A stretch of 64,000 nucleotides of DNA from Oxytricha trifallax (GCA_000711775.1 ARYC01017997.1:1-64000), one strand, 5' to 3'; positions 50,935-62,109 are shown, counted from the stretch's first letter. Program-made: numbers and translations. The notes: a model not told the origin generated them from the sequence alone.

Positions 50935-51460
50935 TAAATGCAAGGAATTAAAACCTCTGAAATTGCTTGATATAGTTTTTAAATGATAAAAGGCAGCAAT
51001 TAACGCATAATTTATTAGGGTTCTATAAGGTTTAATAGAGGATTAATGTTTAAATATTAGTAATGTGGTAGTTCCCTGAATCATATCTTTCTAAGTTGCT
51101 GTTTGAATATATCTATTTTATAATTCTCTTAGCTTAGATTGATAATAGTAGAAAATTCAAGCTCTCTTAGACCTCAATTAATCTTTTATTTATCTAAATT
51201 TTGCTTGATTTTTAGTTTGAATCTCTTTCATTCTTTTAGCTAAAATAATATTTTTTAGCATGTCGCTCTCTATTATTATTAGTTCTCGGACTCAGATACT
51301 GATATAGTATTTTCGCCTCTCCAATCTTCTCTCTCTGTAGAATATATCCTTGAGTGACATATACATTTCCTATGCAGATATTTGCATTCTTTTTAGCCTC
51401 TTATAATCAATAATATAGATCCTTAGAGGTTGAAACTTCATAATTATGTTGTCTGGTTTT
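50935..51460 (-). mobile_element. TBE 4 (outermost, oldest) remnant with kinase C-terminus
   Basis: Near 50980-51060 the sequence TTATTAGGGTTCTATAAGG and TTTAAATATTAGTA closely follows the subterminal sequence of the intact TBE at 53030-53100. On the minus strand, 51470-51280 reads GDLKPDNIIMKFQPLRIYII then DY, the catalytic part of the TBE kinase. The frame is cut just before the catalytic-loop Asp at about 51465, where the next TBE starts. The telomeric end itself is degraded. Confidence 0.55.
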
Positions 51461-52005
51461 AAGTCTCCCAAAACATTTTAATAAGATGTTTTAGTGATTT
51501 TAATTGTTGGGTATTATTGGGGGTCTTATTTGGCTTAGTAAAGAAAACGGAGGTTTTATGCTATATATTATAGGTGATTTAATTAAAATCAATTTTTACT
51601 TACTTGTCTTTGTTATATTTCTTTAATCTTGCTCTCTCTCTCTAATGTTTAATTTATATCATTTAATGATTGGCGAGGATAGTAAGGAGCTCTCACGATT
51701 ACCATATCTATTATACTTTTAATTTTTTTTCAATTTCTATTAATTTCTAAGCATAATTGGCTTACTTGATATGCTTCAATGCCAGACATTAGACATGTTA
51801 TCCATAATAATCTCTAATGATTTAGCAGTAACTGCCAATAGATCTTACTTAACTGAGCCATTTGTCCAGCTAACGTTATGCTATCTTATAGTAAAGCCTT
51901 ATTGAAATCAATGACAACTAATTCTAAAGGGAAGAGATTTAACATAAAATTTTCAGACTTCAAATATCTATTGACATATTTAAGTTCGTGCAACTCTTTC
52001 ATACT
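51461..52005 (-). mobile_element. TBE 3 remnant, left end and kinase C-terminus
   Basis: The left end near 51461 contains CCCAAAACATTTTAATAAG, then GTTGGGTATTATTGGGG, matching the terminal sequence of TBE 2 position by position with substitutions. On the minus strand, 52005-51740 encodes MKELHELKYVNRYLKSENF then LELVVIDFNKALL, the kinase catalytic and metal-binding loops. It is interrupted exactly at 52006 by TBE 2. Its right part lies beyond 58304 (22-kDa pseudogene). Confidence 0.65.
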
Positions 52006-52144
52006 CAAAACCCCAAAACCTCTTAGTGAGGTTTATAAGTGCTTTGATTTGTAGGGTATATTTGGGGTCTTATTGGGTTTATTAGAGAAAACGCAGGTTT
52101 TATGTGAGTTTAATGAATATTTAATGAGTATTAGTGTACTTAAT

Positions 52145-52975
52145 TCAAACAAATTTTATCTGCTTATCTTAAAGGTATCTCTTGAACTTAGCTCTCTTTT
52201 GTGTTTCAAGTATATCTTCTAATGATGACCTTGGATATGCTGGAGCTCTTACTATGATCATCTCAACAATTTTCTTAATCTCAGTGCATACATCTTCTTG
52301 CTTTATATGTTTAACAGGCAAGCTTATTGATTACTTTTCTTGCTTTGTTCCGAAGTAAGACATACTCTCCATTTCGCACTCTAATATAGTTGCTGTTACC
52401 GCCCAGACATCCTACTAAACAGAGCCATTAGTCCACTTCTCTCTTATTGGGAAGTGTCCAGGTGTGCCTAGTACTTTAGCTAAAGTCACTATTTCTTACC
52501 TTATTGCTCTATTGAAATCAATGACTACTATTTCTAAAGGACAGAGATTTAGCATTAAATTTTCTGGCTTCAAATATCTATTGACATAACCTAGATCATG
52601 GAGCTCTTTCACACCCTTAGTCATTTCTGTGAGTACCTCATTCAAATCATCAGGATATCTTTTTATGGTAGAGATACTATCTTAGAGTCATTTCAAACTT
52701 CTTGAGTCTCAAAGCAATAAAACCATGTCCAAGTATAACTCCGTCGAGCTTAGCCAAGTTCTTGCATTATCTTTTCTAAGCCTCTCTCAGTACAATGTGT
52801 TCATTGGCAAACTCATTTTAATATTACTCGTTCATAATGAGATACATGAATGGATATACCTTGTAAGCAAATTCATTAACAACTATAAGTTTTACCTTGT
52901 TAAATACGTCAATATTCAGAAAGTTCTCAATACAGTTGCTTATGTCGACTGCATTTAATGCTGGCATATACAATT
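52145..52975 (-). pseudogene. TBE 2 kinase (57-kDa gene C-terminal part), interrupted
   Basis: Minus-strand frames from 52975 to TGA 52145-52147. The N-lobe remnant reads NEFAYKVYPFMYLIM; the C-lobe reads VLTEMTKGVKELHDLGYVN then RYLKPENLMLNLCPLEIVV and IDFNRAIR. The catalytic HRD is replaced by NRY and the DFG by DFN. TBE 1 is inserted at the N-lobe start, removing the zinc-finger half. A frame change near 52710 shows decay. Confidence 0.65.
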
Positions 52976-53114
52976 CAAAACCCCAAAAACCTTTCAGTAG
53001 TTTGATTGAGTTTTTGATTGATAAAAGTAGACTATTAGTGCAATACTTTATTAGGGTTTTAATAGGGTTTATGTAGGGGTTTAATGTTTAAATATTAGTA
53101 TTTTAAGTGAGTAT

Positions 53115-54119
53115 ATGCGAGGTTTGGGGTCTGTTTATGACAGTGAGTATTTAGATTTATTGTTTAAGTTGCGATATGGATGTGATGAATATAGTGAATA
53201 ACTCAAGCCTGTTCTTGATTATACGTCTATAGCAAGGCTACTCCATAAATCTCCAGCAACTGTGAGGTCTCACTGTCTATTATCATTTAATTTAAAAGAT
53301 AGCGTCTTAATTCTAAGCCTAAGAGACCCTTAAAGTTTTAGCAGCATCATATCGATTATCTTATTAATGATAAGACTCTTAAATAGTGGGCTCGCTTCTC
53401 TCTGGCCTAGAGAGCTGTGATGTTTCATCGCCAATTTCCTGAACTTCACATCTCTGCTTAATCTATAGCGTACATATATAAAAAGAATGGAATATCTTAC
53501 AAGACTGTCAATCGCATTAAGAGAGTGATTGACTTTAATGTTTCATTTATAAGGATAATTTAAATTATATATTCGATTAAATGCAGAGGGCTATTACTAA
53601 TAACATTAAGTTCATACACGCTGATGAAGCAGTATTCACGTTTAATACCTTCATATCAAGGTCTTGGTATAAAAGATATAGCAACATTGAAGTATATGAT
53701 TAAAAGGTTAAGGTTTAAACTCATGCTATACTTGGTGGAATAAGCGAAGATAATGGCCTCGAGACTTATGTTATCTAAAGTTCTTGTAATAACTCGGAGA
53801 TAAGTACGTTGACTAAGAGATTATTCTATTCGTTGATAACTTGTCAGTTCATAAAACTAAAGACTCAAGGAAGGAATATGAAAGGCTAAACGTAATACCT
53901 GTTTTTAATGTTCCTTACAGCCCTTAGTTTAATGGAATTGAATTATATTGGAAGTTATTGAAAGGCCACTACAAGAAACTCCTACTCTATCACTTGATGC
54001 ACGACTTAAAGATAGATATAGTAGATTTTATTAAGAGAGTCAGCGAGGATAAAGCTAAAGTGTGCGCAAGAGAAGGTAGATTTTGTGTATATAAATAAGT
54101 TTTAGATTTAAACGAATGA
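53115..54119 (+). pseudogene. TBE 1 transposase (Tc1/mariner-type DDE), frameshifted
   Basis: Starts at ATG 53115 (MRGLGSVYDSEYLDLLFKLR), ends at TGA 54117-54119. The N-terminal helix-turn-helix includes TSIARLLHKSPATVRSHCL. The catalytic residues are all visible in different frames: HADEAVFTF (first D), LFVDNLSVHKTKDS (second D) and PYSPQFNGIELYWKLLK (E). At least three frameshifts, near 53285, 53580-53620 and 53820, break the gene as read here. They could be true decay or assembly errors; introns do not explain them because no GT-AG pairs fit. Confidence 0.75.
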
Positions 54120-54125
54120 ATAAGT

Positions 54126-54916
54126 TCACATATTAAATTTGCCCGTAAAGGGATTTGGCTTCTCTTTCTTTTCTTCCTCTTAAGGCTTGCTTGGGCCTAT
54201 GTTTCTTCTCTTATTGCCAGCTCCTGCATCTATGTTCATCTCTTCTGGCTTTTTGAAATCTTTGTAGAGTCTCTTACTCAATTCATGCTTTACATGTGAT
54301 TTTCTCTCTCTGTTTAATTTGCTACGTTCTTTCATCAAGTATATAACATTACAAGGTTTTTCTATAAAGTTAAAAGACTAAGCTTACTTGAGATGAAAGG
54401 GTGCTTTTGAAGTTCCTATGGCCAGGTGTCACTTATTTTAATACCTTGCTTCTCTTTTTCTTCAGGAGAGATGCTGTAGCGTTTCTTATGAGCTTCTTAA
54501 ATAACTTCATTTAAGTACTCAGGTTTCAGAGTTGCAATAACACCAAAGAAGAAGTTTTTCTCTGGCAACTTATAAGAGAGCTGTAGCTTTGATGGAATGT
54601 AGAGAGCTACGTCCGGATCACTCATAGCATCGTCATATAAGTTTGTTACTGATATTTCAGGGTAGTTAGGTATCTCTAACATCCTAATTTTATTAGACTT
54701 AAAAGCTTTTTTCTCTTCACTTAACAATGCTTTTAAGAATGAGATTTTTGTTCCCTCCTGTGTTGACAAGAACAATCCAACTATAATGGATTTATCAATT
54801 TTAGTTAAGAACTTACCTTGCTATACCAAATATCTATAGTAGTCCTCTTTACTTCGAAATTTTCCTATTAAATCTTGAGATTAAATTCTCTTCTTTGCAT
54901 CATTCATAGACTCCAT
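54126..54916 (-). CDS. TBE 1 22-kDa-type protein, intact
   Basis: Starts at ATG 54916 (MESMNDAKKRIQSQDLIGKF) and ends at TGA 54126-54128. One 26-nt GT-AG intron near 54362-54387 joins HPFISS to KKPCNVIYLMKERSK. Apart from that the frame is clean over about 250 codons, unlike its two neighbours in the same element. A homologous but broken copy lies at 58305-58700. Function is not known; basic C-terminus. It is transcribed convergently with the transposase. Confidence 0.75.
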
Positions 54917-55481
54917 CTTGCTTCCTCTTTCTAGAAATGTTAATGAAATTTAAAATTATGGATATCCATTCTAAGTTTATTAAAATCTTACTACTAAATA
55001 GGGAGGACCTACTGGAGGTCAACCTTGAAAAGATATGCGGAGAAGCATTGAAAAACTTGCTCCAAGTTTCACTGATTGATTTCCATTTTTATCAATCTAT
55101 CTCCATTAAATTGCTCCTAATAATGTTTAGTTATTTTAGGAGGTCTTCCAAATTAAGTTCAAACTTTCTTAGGAGTTAAATTTTAAGGTTAAAACTTAAT
55201 TAAGAGCATATTAAATTTAAAAATGATTAATAACTTTTCCTCCTAAGTAACTTGAATCTTAATTTGGAGGACCTCCTAGAGAAACAAAACTTCATTAGTA
55301 GTATTTTAATTTACTAAAATGTATAAAATTCTCATAAAATATGTCAACTTACACTCTTTTATGGTTACTTAATTTTCTTACCTCTCAACAAAGAATTTAC
55401 CAGAGTGCCTTATACTCTACTATTATATTATACCTAGGAATATTTTATCATTATTATGATAAAATATATCACCAAACAAAA

Positions 55482-56953
55482 ATGAGCGCTAACTTGTTAA
55501 GAAGAGCGGCATTACTGGGATAAAGCCAATAAAAGTTATCATTCCAGTAACCAAGAAAAGTAGAGAACAGAGACGCTTGTACTTAGTGGGAGCCTACTTA
55601 TGACCACTTTGACCAGTCTAGCTTTGAGATTTTAATATAAGTTAAGTAGGAGGTTATCATAAACGCTGTGAAATTTGGAGAGGAGGCTAAACAACCTGTC
55701 ATAAGGCATTGATAAATACCAACCAAAGTTGACTATTAATGTAAATAATGCAATAAAGTTTTCCCTAACAAGTCAACTTAAAAGAGACACTTGAGAGATA
55801 TACACAACGATAAGCCAAGGTTATATCTCAAGCATTAAAAGAAAGATGGGAAGTATGTCTGTGAGCTCTGTGAGAAGACATATTCTCATACTAGAGACCT
55901 CAAAGTGCACTTAAAGAAAAAGCACAATAAAAGATTTGTCTTTATTCATGAACCTACTGGTAAAAAATTCCTCTAAAAAAGAAGATCAAGAAACCCAGTG
56001 GAGTCTCATAGAGTTGAAGTGTAGAAGTAAGTTAAAATGAAGTAAGCAATTAAGAAAAATGAAGTAAGCAGTTAAGAACTTTCCAGTCTCTGATATCAAT
56101 AAAATCATGGTTAAAATAGAGGCAATGAACATTCCTATATTAAAAATTATTGACTTAGATTCTTGCTTAGAAAGCTACCTTACTCTTGAAAATAAAATTG
56201 AGAAGAGAGTCATTACTGATGACTTATATGCTTACAAGATATATCCTTTCCATTACTTCGTTGCTGATGACAAGTTCCAAATGGATTTCGCTAATGTGTA
56301 TTATGCTCTTTAAAAGGCAAAGTTAAATGAGCGCAGGGCATATCATCTAGCTTGATGCTTTTTTACAGGGTAAAGATCATGTAGCCTTCAGGCTTCCTTT
56401 ACTCGAAATGACTTACAGATAATTCTTATCTAACAATAGTTGTCAGTGATAGATTGGCTAGATAGTATTGTAGATAGTTGAGGGGATTGAAGAGCTTCAC
56501 AAGCTTGGTTATGTTCATAGAGACTTAAAGCCAGAGAACATCATGATAAACTTTCAGCCTCTTAGAGTTTATATTATTGACTTCAACAGAGGTTAAAGAG
56601 TGCAAGCCTCTGCATTAGGAAATGTATACGACACTCCTGGATATTTCCCAGAGAGAGAGGATTGGAGAGATGGAGACACTTAATGGGATATCTGGGTTAG
56701 AGCAGTTATAATAATAGAGAGCGACATGCCAAGAAACGATTACTTTAGCTGCAGGGGTGAGAGAGATTCTAAGCAGAGAATCAAAAATTATCTCAATAAA
56801 AATAAAATAAATGGAGGTCTCAGAGAACTTGCATACTTAACTATTATCAAGTCAAGCTAAGAGAATTAACAAACTATAGAAACAATCAAACATCAACTTA
56901 GAAAGATAAAATTCAGAGGACTGCCACATGACTCTAAGCTTATGTTTGTGTGA
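55482..56953 (+). pseudogene. TBE 1 zinc-finger/protein-kinase gene (57-kDa type), broken
   Basis: Starts at ATG 55482 (MSANLLRRAALLGQSQQKLS), ends at TGA 56951-56953. Two C2H2 fingers, CKQCNKVFPNKSTQKRH with LRDIH and CELCEKTYSHTRDLKVH with LKKKH, precede a kinase-like domain: YVHRDLKPENIMINFQPLRV then IIDFNRGQR and DTPGYFPEREDW. The HRD-K-N catalytic loop is intact, but the metal-binding DFG is DFN. In-frame TGAs at 55710 and 56447 and frame changes near 56100 and 56335 break the gene. Confidence 0.75.
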
Positions 56954-57889
56954 AATATTTTAAAAACTCGCTTGTTATACTCACTTAAATTACTAATATT
57001 TAAAGATTAAACCTCATACATAAACCCTATTAAAACCCTAATAAAGTATGCACTAATAGTCTACTTTTATCAATGAAAAACTCAAGCAAACTACTGAAAG
57101 AGTTTTGGTGTTTTGATTGTATTATTCGTTCAGCCCTATCCTGAGCTTTTGCTAAACTACTTTGATAATCATGAGAACCTTACATTTGAGGTAATATTGT
57201 TGAATTTAATTAATATTCAAGACTTTATGCTTCATTTGCTTTGGGACATCATTTTGTCCAGGGACCTCAATTTCTTAAGGACTTTAATTTCCCCACGGAC
57301 TTCAATTTACTCAGAACCTGATTTTCTAAAGGGACCTCTTTTTCTACATTAACCTCAAAATCCTCAGAGCAGTTTTGAAACTTTGAGAATAGAAAATTTA
57401 GATCATTCGAGATTGTTTAGTACCAATTTTGGAATGATAGACTCCAATTAGGCAAAAACTCAACTAAAAAATATCAGCAAAATGCTTATAGCTGTTTTCA
57501 TTTTGGTGCTCTAGCGTAATGAAGTCAGATTCATGCTAAAAATAGCTTACTATCTTTGACAGTAATTTCATGTTTAAAATACAAAACAAACCAATATCTA
57601 TGAGAACAAGAGGGGGGGAGAAGATATCAAAATATTAAATGAAGCAAAAGCTCAATATATTTATTCTATAATGACAAGCTCTGCTTCTTTTAATGTTTAT
57701 AATAAGCAACTTGGTTATTTTGAGAAACACTTAGGATGCATAAAAGAACAATTAGAATAAGAGGATGTTTGACTTGTACAATCGTTCTCATAATCAATCT
57801 GGAGAGCGGAAAACTTGGTTGCATCAATTGGTCTAAAATAACCAGGATATTAGAGACTGAATTGTAAAGTCAAGGCAGAGAAGATGATA

Positions 57890-58190
57890 AAAATATAGAA
57901 TGTTGAGTATTATTTCTTTTTCTTGAATTTCAAAAAATTTAAAGTTAGTCCATATGGTGCTGTGAGAATTTTTATTTTCTTGCAGGATGCTTTAAAGTGC
58001 CTGAATTAAAATGCTAAACAGCCTACAAGCAATGATACCTAACTGTTGAGGCGCTCTTGCACATGAGCTTTGCTATAGATACATAATTTATTAATGGTTT
58101 GACTTAGTCTATATTAAAACTTGTACTATACCTAAGCTTAAGCAGTAAATCTTATTATTACTCATCATAAATAGACCCTAAATTTCGCAA
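57890..58190 (-). pseudogene. TBE 2 transposase, N-terminal fragment
   Basis: On the minus strand the segment GSIYDEQQQDLLLKLRYS, then YVSIAKLMCKSASTVRYHCL, aligns residue by residue with the start of the TBE 1 transposase. Further left the match fades through stops and frame changes and ends at the internal deletion. No catalytic block is recognisable. Confidence 0.6.
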
Positions 58191-58304
58191 ATTTCTATCT
58201 CATTTTGCAATTTGACCTAATTTCTCTACTAACCCCAATAAGACCTCAACTATACCCTTCAAATCAAAGTACTTATAAACCTCACTAAGGGGTTTTGGGG
58301 TTTG

Positions 58305-58700
58305 AATGAAGAGGGCTGAAGCTCAATAAATTATGTCATGATTTAGAAGTAAGGAAGATCTCAATCGATACTTCTCTCAAAAAGGTAAGCAATAACATAA
58401 GCTTAATCATAAAGGATAGTGGGATTATTTCCTCCACTATAGAAGTATCAAAATTTAATATTTAAAAATAGATTCTTTGATGAAAAGAAAGCCTTCAAAG
58501 CAATGAAATTAATTTGATAGAGATACTAAACTACCCAGAAATTTCAGTGACTTATCTCTCTAGGATACGATATAAAAGATGAAGAGCTGGTAATTTATAT
58601 TCTTACCAAGAAACAACTCTTTAATAAACTTCCAAAAAGGGGCATATTCCTTTGTGTTCTTGGAACTTTAAGAGAGACTTATCTTATAAATCATTAAAGT
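58305..58700 (+). pseudogene. TBE 22-kDa gene, decayed copy outside TBE 2
   Basis: Begins MKRAEAQQIMS at 58307. It has FRSKEDLNRYFSQKG (FRSKEDYYRYLVQQG in TBE 1), EILNYPEISVTYLS (EIPNYPEISVTNLY) and VIYILTKKQLFNKLPKRGIF (ALYIPSKLQLSYKLPEKNFF), in three frames with several TGAs. It starts immediately after the TBE 2 end, so it belongs to the TBE that TBE 2 entered (TBE 3). Confidence 0.7.
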
Positions 58701-58839
58701 AAACTAAAAATGATTGAATCTGCTTCAATTTATAAAAGCATGAAATTTGAAAATTTAAAGTAAAACTTTCAATATTTGGACCTAGGATTTAAAGAAAATA
58801 AATATTACAAAAAATACAAAAAGTTTTTGGACAAATTCA

Positions 58840-59825
58840 ATGAAAATCAAACTTGAAAAAGGCAAAAAATTTGTAGAATTTGCATGTGAAGTTTGTAATA
58901 AACCGCAAGTATCATATGATGCCAAAGAAAAGCACAGATAAAGAAAGCACAAAGGAATGTATGGGTTGTCACAAATTAAATAATAGAAAGAATAGTTGGA
59001 TTAATAGTTACTTTAGAAAAATTTGGAGTTCAATAATTTCAAAGAGTAAAAGAATGAAGAAATCAGGGAGTTGTTGGAAAGAATTACTGTTCTTGAAACA
59101 GAAAATAGAATACTTAAACAGCAAAATATCAAATTAGGAAAGAAAAAATCATCTCAAACAAAAATCAAAATGCTTACAAAAACAAATGAACTAATTAGTG
59201 ATAACAACATTAAATACGCAGCCTATAATTTAAATCTCCTCAATGCTGAAGAAATGGATTGGTTTAATAAGGAATTGTGTGGAGATCTTGCCAGGATAGT
59301 CATTTCAGATATGCCGTTCCCTGATACAATGATAGATTTCAAGTATGATATTTAAATAAAGAATAATTTAATGAACTTTTAAATAGAAAAAATATAGGAA
59401 TTTGGGTACTTATTTTTTTGGGTAACAAAAAAGTAATTAACATTTGGGGTTGAATTTTTAAAAAAAAAAACACAAATACTCGTACATTGACATGATAATT
59501 TGGGATAAAGTTCATGAAAATGGGAATTTTGAGGGAGGACCTGGCTACTATTTGGATCATCAGTTTGAAATTTGCTTGATTGGGAGAAAAGGACAAGTTT
59601 TTGATCAACTGCATCTTCATACAATACAAGACATATTAAAGCTCCAAGAAGAATAGCATCACAAAAACCAGATGAGCTTTATGAAATAATCCACCAGCTG
59701 ATTCCAAATGCAAGAATTATAGAGGCCTTTGCAAGGACCAACAATATTAGGAGAAATTATATTTGTATAGGGAATCAAATTTAAGATAAAAAGTTGAGAA
59801 ATTTGAAGTATGGGAGAATTGTATG
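58840..59825 (+). pseudogene. Zinc-finger MT-A70 (adenine methyltransferase)-like gene, frameshifted
   Basis: Starts at ATG 58840 (MKIKLEKGKKFVEFACEVCN). A C2H2 finger (C-x2-C-x12-H-x4-H) is followed by a leucine-zipper coiled coil (LLERITVLETENRILKQQN). MT-A70-type motifs follow: FGYLFFWVTKKQLTFGVEFL, MIIWDKVHENGNF, YYLDHQFEICLIGRKGQ, then KPDELYEIIHQLIPNARII and NNIRRNYICIGNQ. The catalytic DPPW position reads DMPF, so activity is doubtful. A frameshift lies in a 12-A run at about 59460 and a second near 59625. Enzymes or partners of this family make N6-methyladenine in RNA or, in ciliates, in DNA. Errors in the homopolymer could explain the first break. Confidence 0.65.
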
Positions 59826-60294
59826 AAAATCAAACTTAATTAACTAAAATTTAATAAATTAATAAAAATAAATTCATTGGTTGAGGCATCTGAATTTCTT
59901 CTTTATATTTATTTATTCTCTGTAAATTCTATAAATTAAAATTAAATAAAGTTAAATTTTTTTTAAAATTAAAATAAAAACTATATTTTTCTTTATATAA
60001 GTTAATTACTATACAATTGATTTAAATTAGATTCAAAATAACAAACTTTAATTAAATCTCTAGATAGTAGTAAATTTTATGTATAAATTGAAGAACATTT
60101 ATATACTAGATAGAAAATAAAGTTTTGTTTGATTTTTTAAGTTTTTTAGAATTTTCCTGTAAATGTCCTGTCAGGACATTTTATTATAATATATATATTT
60201 AGGGGGGAAGGGGATGAAAATGGGGATATATTAACTTACCTTTTTTGCATTAGAAATAGCTGTAATTTGTATTGCTATTTGTTTGAAGTGAAAT
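59826..60294. other. AT-rich stretch with a short perfect palindrome
   Basis: No gene. At 60163-60183 AAATGTCCTG and CAGGACATTT form a 10-bp inverted repeat around one base, followed by a T/A run and GGGGGG near 60205. The significance is unclear; no TBE end is recognisable here. Confidence 0.45.
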
Positions 60295-61990
60295 TCAGAC
60301 TTTTTTTATTAATAAATATTTTAGAGAAATTTTAATTGCTTCATCGAATGAATCACTAATCCAACTAAAATTAAGGCTTGTAATTTACTACCTTTTTATC
60401 GTTCCAAAAGATTTATTGATTTCTTTTAAAAGAAAAAGGTTTTTCAATTGGGGCCATTTGAAAATGATAAGGTCCTAGGTATTAAATACTTATTTAGAGT
60501 AACCTGAATTTTTTAAAAATAAATTAGCTGCGGTGGTATGTAGCATTTTCTAGAAGGAATATAGTATCGACTATCCAATGTTATTCTTACTTTTCAAGTA
60601 TACCAATTAAGTCCAAAAGAAAATTGTAGAAAGTTTTACTGTTATTGTAGCCTTTAGTCATTTAAAAAAACACTTATCCCTTATTAGATATTCCTGCTAT
60701 AACATTAACCTAATAGAGGCGTTAAGAAACTTCAGAATAGTTTTTAAGTCCTTTGAAACTCCAACTTTTCTTGATATCATTAGACAACTAGATGCTACTT
60801 TCATCAATATTTATGATAGTTTTCTATAAGTTTGATTAATTTATAAAATCTCTTGCTGCAAAGTGCCGAGCTATTATACATTCTTTGTTATTTGTTCTTT
60901 AATCTATTTTGTAAACTTTCTTATAACTCATTTTCATCTGTTTTTTCATGAGCCTTTGCAGTTTATTTTTACTGATATTGATACTCAGATTCTCATTGAT
61001 ACTTTTACAAATTTCCTAAGTTGACTATAATGGTATGCCATCTTAATGTTGTCTCAAGATAAATTGTTAAATATGCTTAAGGTTCTAGCTTTTTTTTCAT
61101 GAAAGTTTCAAATTTTTTAAATCCTACTAATCTATAAAATCATTAAGAGCATTGTCTAATTAAGTGCGACTTAGATTGAATCTTTTTAAAAGTGTAAGTT
61201 TTGAACAATTTTCGTCAAAATACAATCGCTTAATTTTTGAGGCAAGAGTTTCCTGATTTTTTTTTGCTTATTTTTATAAATCTGGTCCTGTTGTTCTTAA
61301 TTCTTGGGAACCATAGTCATCAATTTCATGTTTTTTTATTGCTACACTTTTTACTTAAGTTTATACATGAACATTGTAAAGTTGCTATACACTTTCATTA
61401 ACTGCATTTATAATTTCATCTGAACTGACAATAACTCTTCTTACTTTTAACTGATGATTGAGGGGAGCTTATAGGGCTTTTGTAAAGTAATCTTAATACT
61501 CTTCTTTACTTATACTACTCTAAAAATTTTCAATTGATTAAATTTATTTAGCAATTTTCTGAGGTCACTAATGACACTATTATTTAGTATTCCTTCAATT
61601 TTCTCTTCTAATAAATTTTCCTTATACTCTAGATCTAAATTGGTTATTTATTTTAGTTCAAGGTATTCCTTCTAAAAGTCTCATATATAAATTACGGATG
61701 TGGATTTGCTCTTCCAATAATCATAATTTTAGTTTGAGATCTAGTAGTTATTTTCATTTGATAAGCTACTATTAGATCTTGATGCTTATCTATCGTTAAA
61801 GTCTTAGTTAAAAATTTTTCTGATATCTGTTTATCTGTAATCATCTCTTCTCTGAATGTTTTCCATTTTTGTATTATATAATTTAAGTTTCTTGGCAAGT
61901 AATTATTCCTTATTCCTTAAGGAATTTCTTTAAGTGTAAAGTTATTTAAGCTCCCTATTTATTATTCTGATAAAATTAAATTCTTAAACC
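60295..61990 (-). pseudogene. DDE transposase-like gene, distinct from TBE
   Basis: Minus-strand frames from about 61990 to TGA 60295-60297. An N-terminal basic region (MENIQRRDDYRQTDIRK at 61866) leads to a helical segment with LTLLKRFNLSRTQLDNALND, a possible DNA-binding fold. The catalytic core follows: TIINIDESSIQLS (first acidic residue), SWSFKGLKNY, VIAGISNKGQVFFQMTKGYN, FYNFLLDLIGILEK and LLENATYHRS. In the Tc1/mariner/IS630 pattern the last motif normally has DN, here EN. Frame changes near 61710, 61510 and 61080 indicate decay. Confidence 0.55.
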
Positions 61991-62109
61991 TATTTATAAT
62001 TAATTAAAAACTTAAAATAAATTTGTGGTCCTAAATTAAACACAGACAGTTTTAGTTAATGGAATAAAGACTATAAGAAATAAATATAAACTAACTCGTG
62101 GGAAAAAAT

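Larger units (their letters stand above)
52976..57115. mobile_element. TBE 1, innermost, full length (4,140 bp)
   Basis: It begins CAAAACCCCAAAAACCTTTC and ends GAGTTTTGGTGTTTTG, with inverted repeats matching over more than 100 bp (TTTATTAGGGTTTTAATAGG and its complement). A perfect ATT duplication flanks it (52973-52975, 57116-57118), the ANT target of TBEs. The length matches the known 4.1 kb of Oxytricha TBEs. All three TBE genes are present: transposase (+), 22-kDa (-) and zinc-finger/kinase (+). Confidence 0.9.
52006..58304. mobile_element. TBE 2, internally deleted, carrying TBE 1 inside it
   Basis: The left end CAAAACCCCAAAACCTCTTA is mirrored by the right end TAAGGGGTTTTGGGGTTTG. 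The two ends pair over about 80 bp. It is preceded by ACT and followed by AAT, an imperfect ANT duplication. Its own DNA is 52006-52975 plus 57116-58304, about 2.16 kb, half a standard TBE. The kinase C-terminal part is on the left and a decayed transposase N-terminus on the right, so the middle was lost. Confidence 0.8.

Noticed and set aside
57350..58070. A plus-strand frame in TBE 2 (including FNVYNKQLGYFEKHLGC) interrupted by one TGA.
   Set aside because: The opposite strand over part of it aligns with the TBE transposase N-terminus. I cannot show that the plus frame is a real gene, though the left half remains unexplained.
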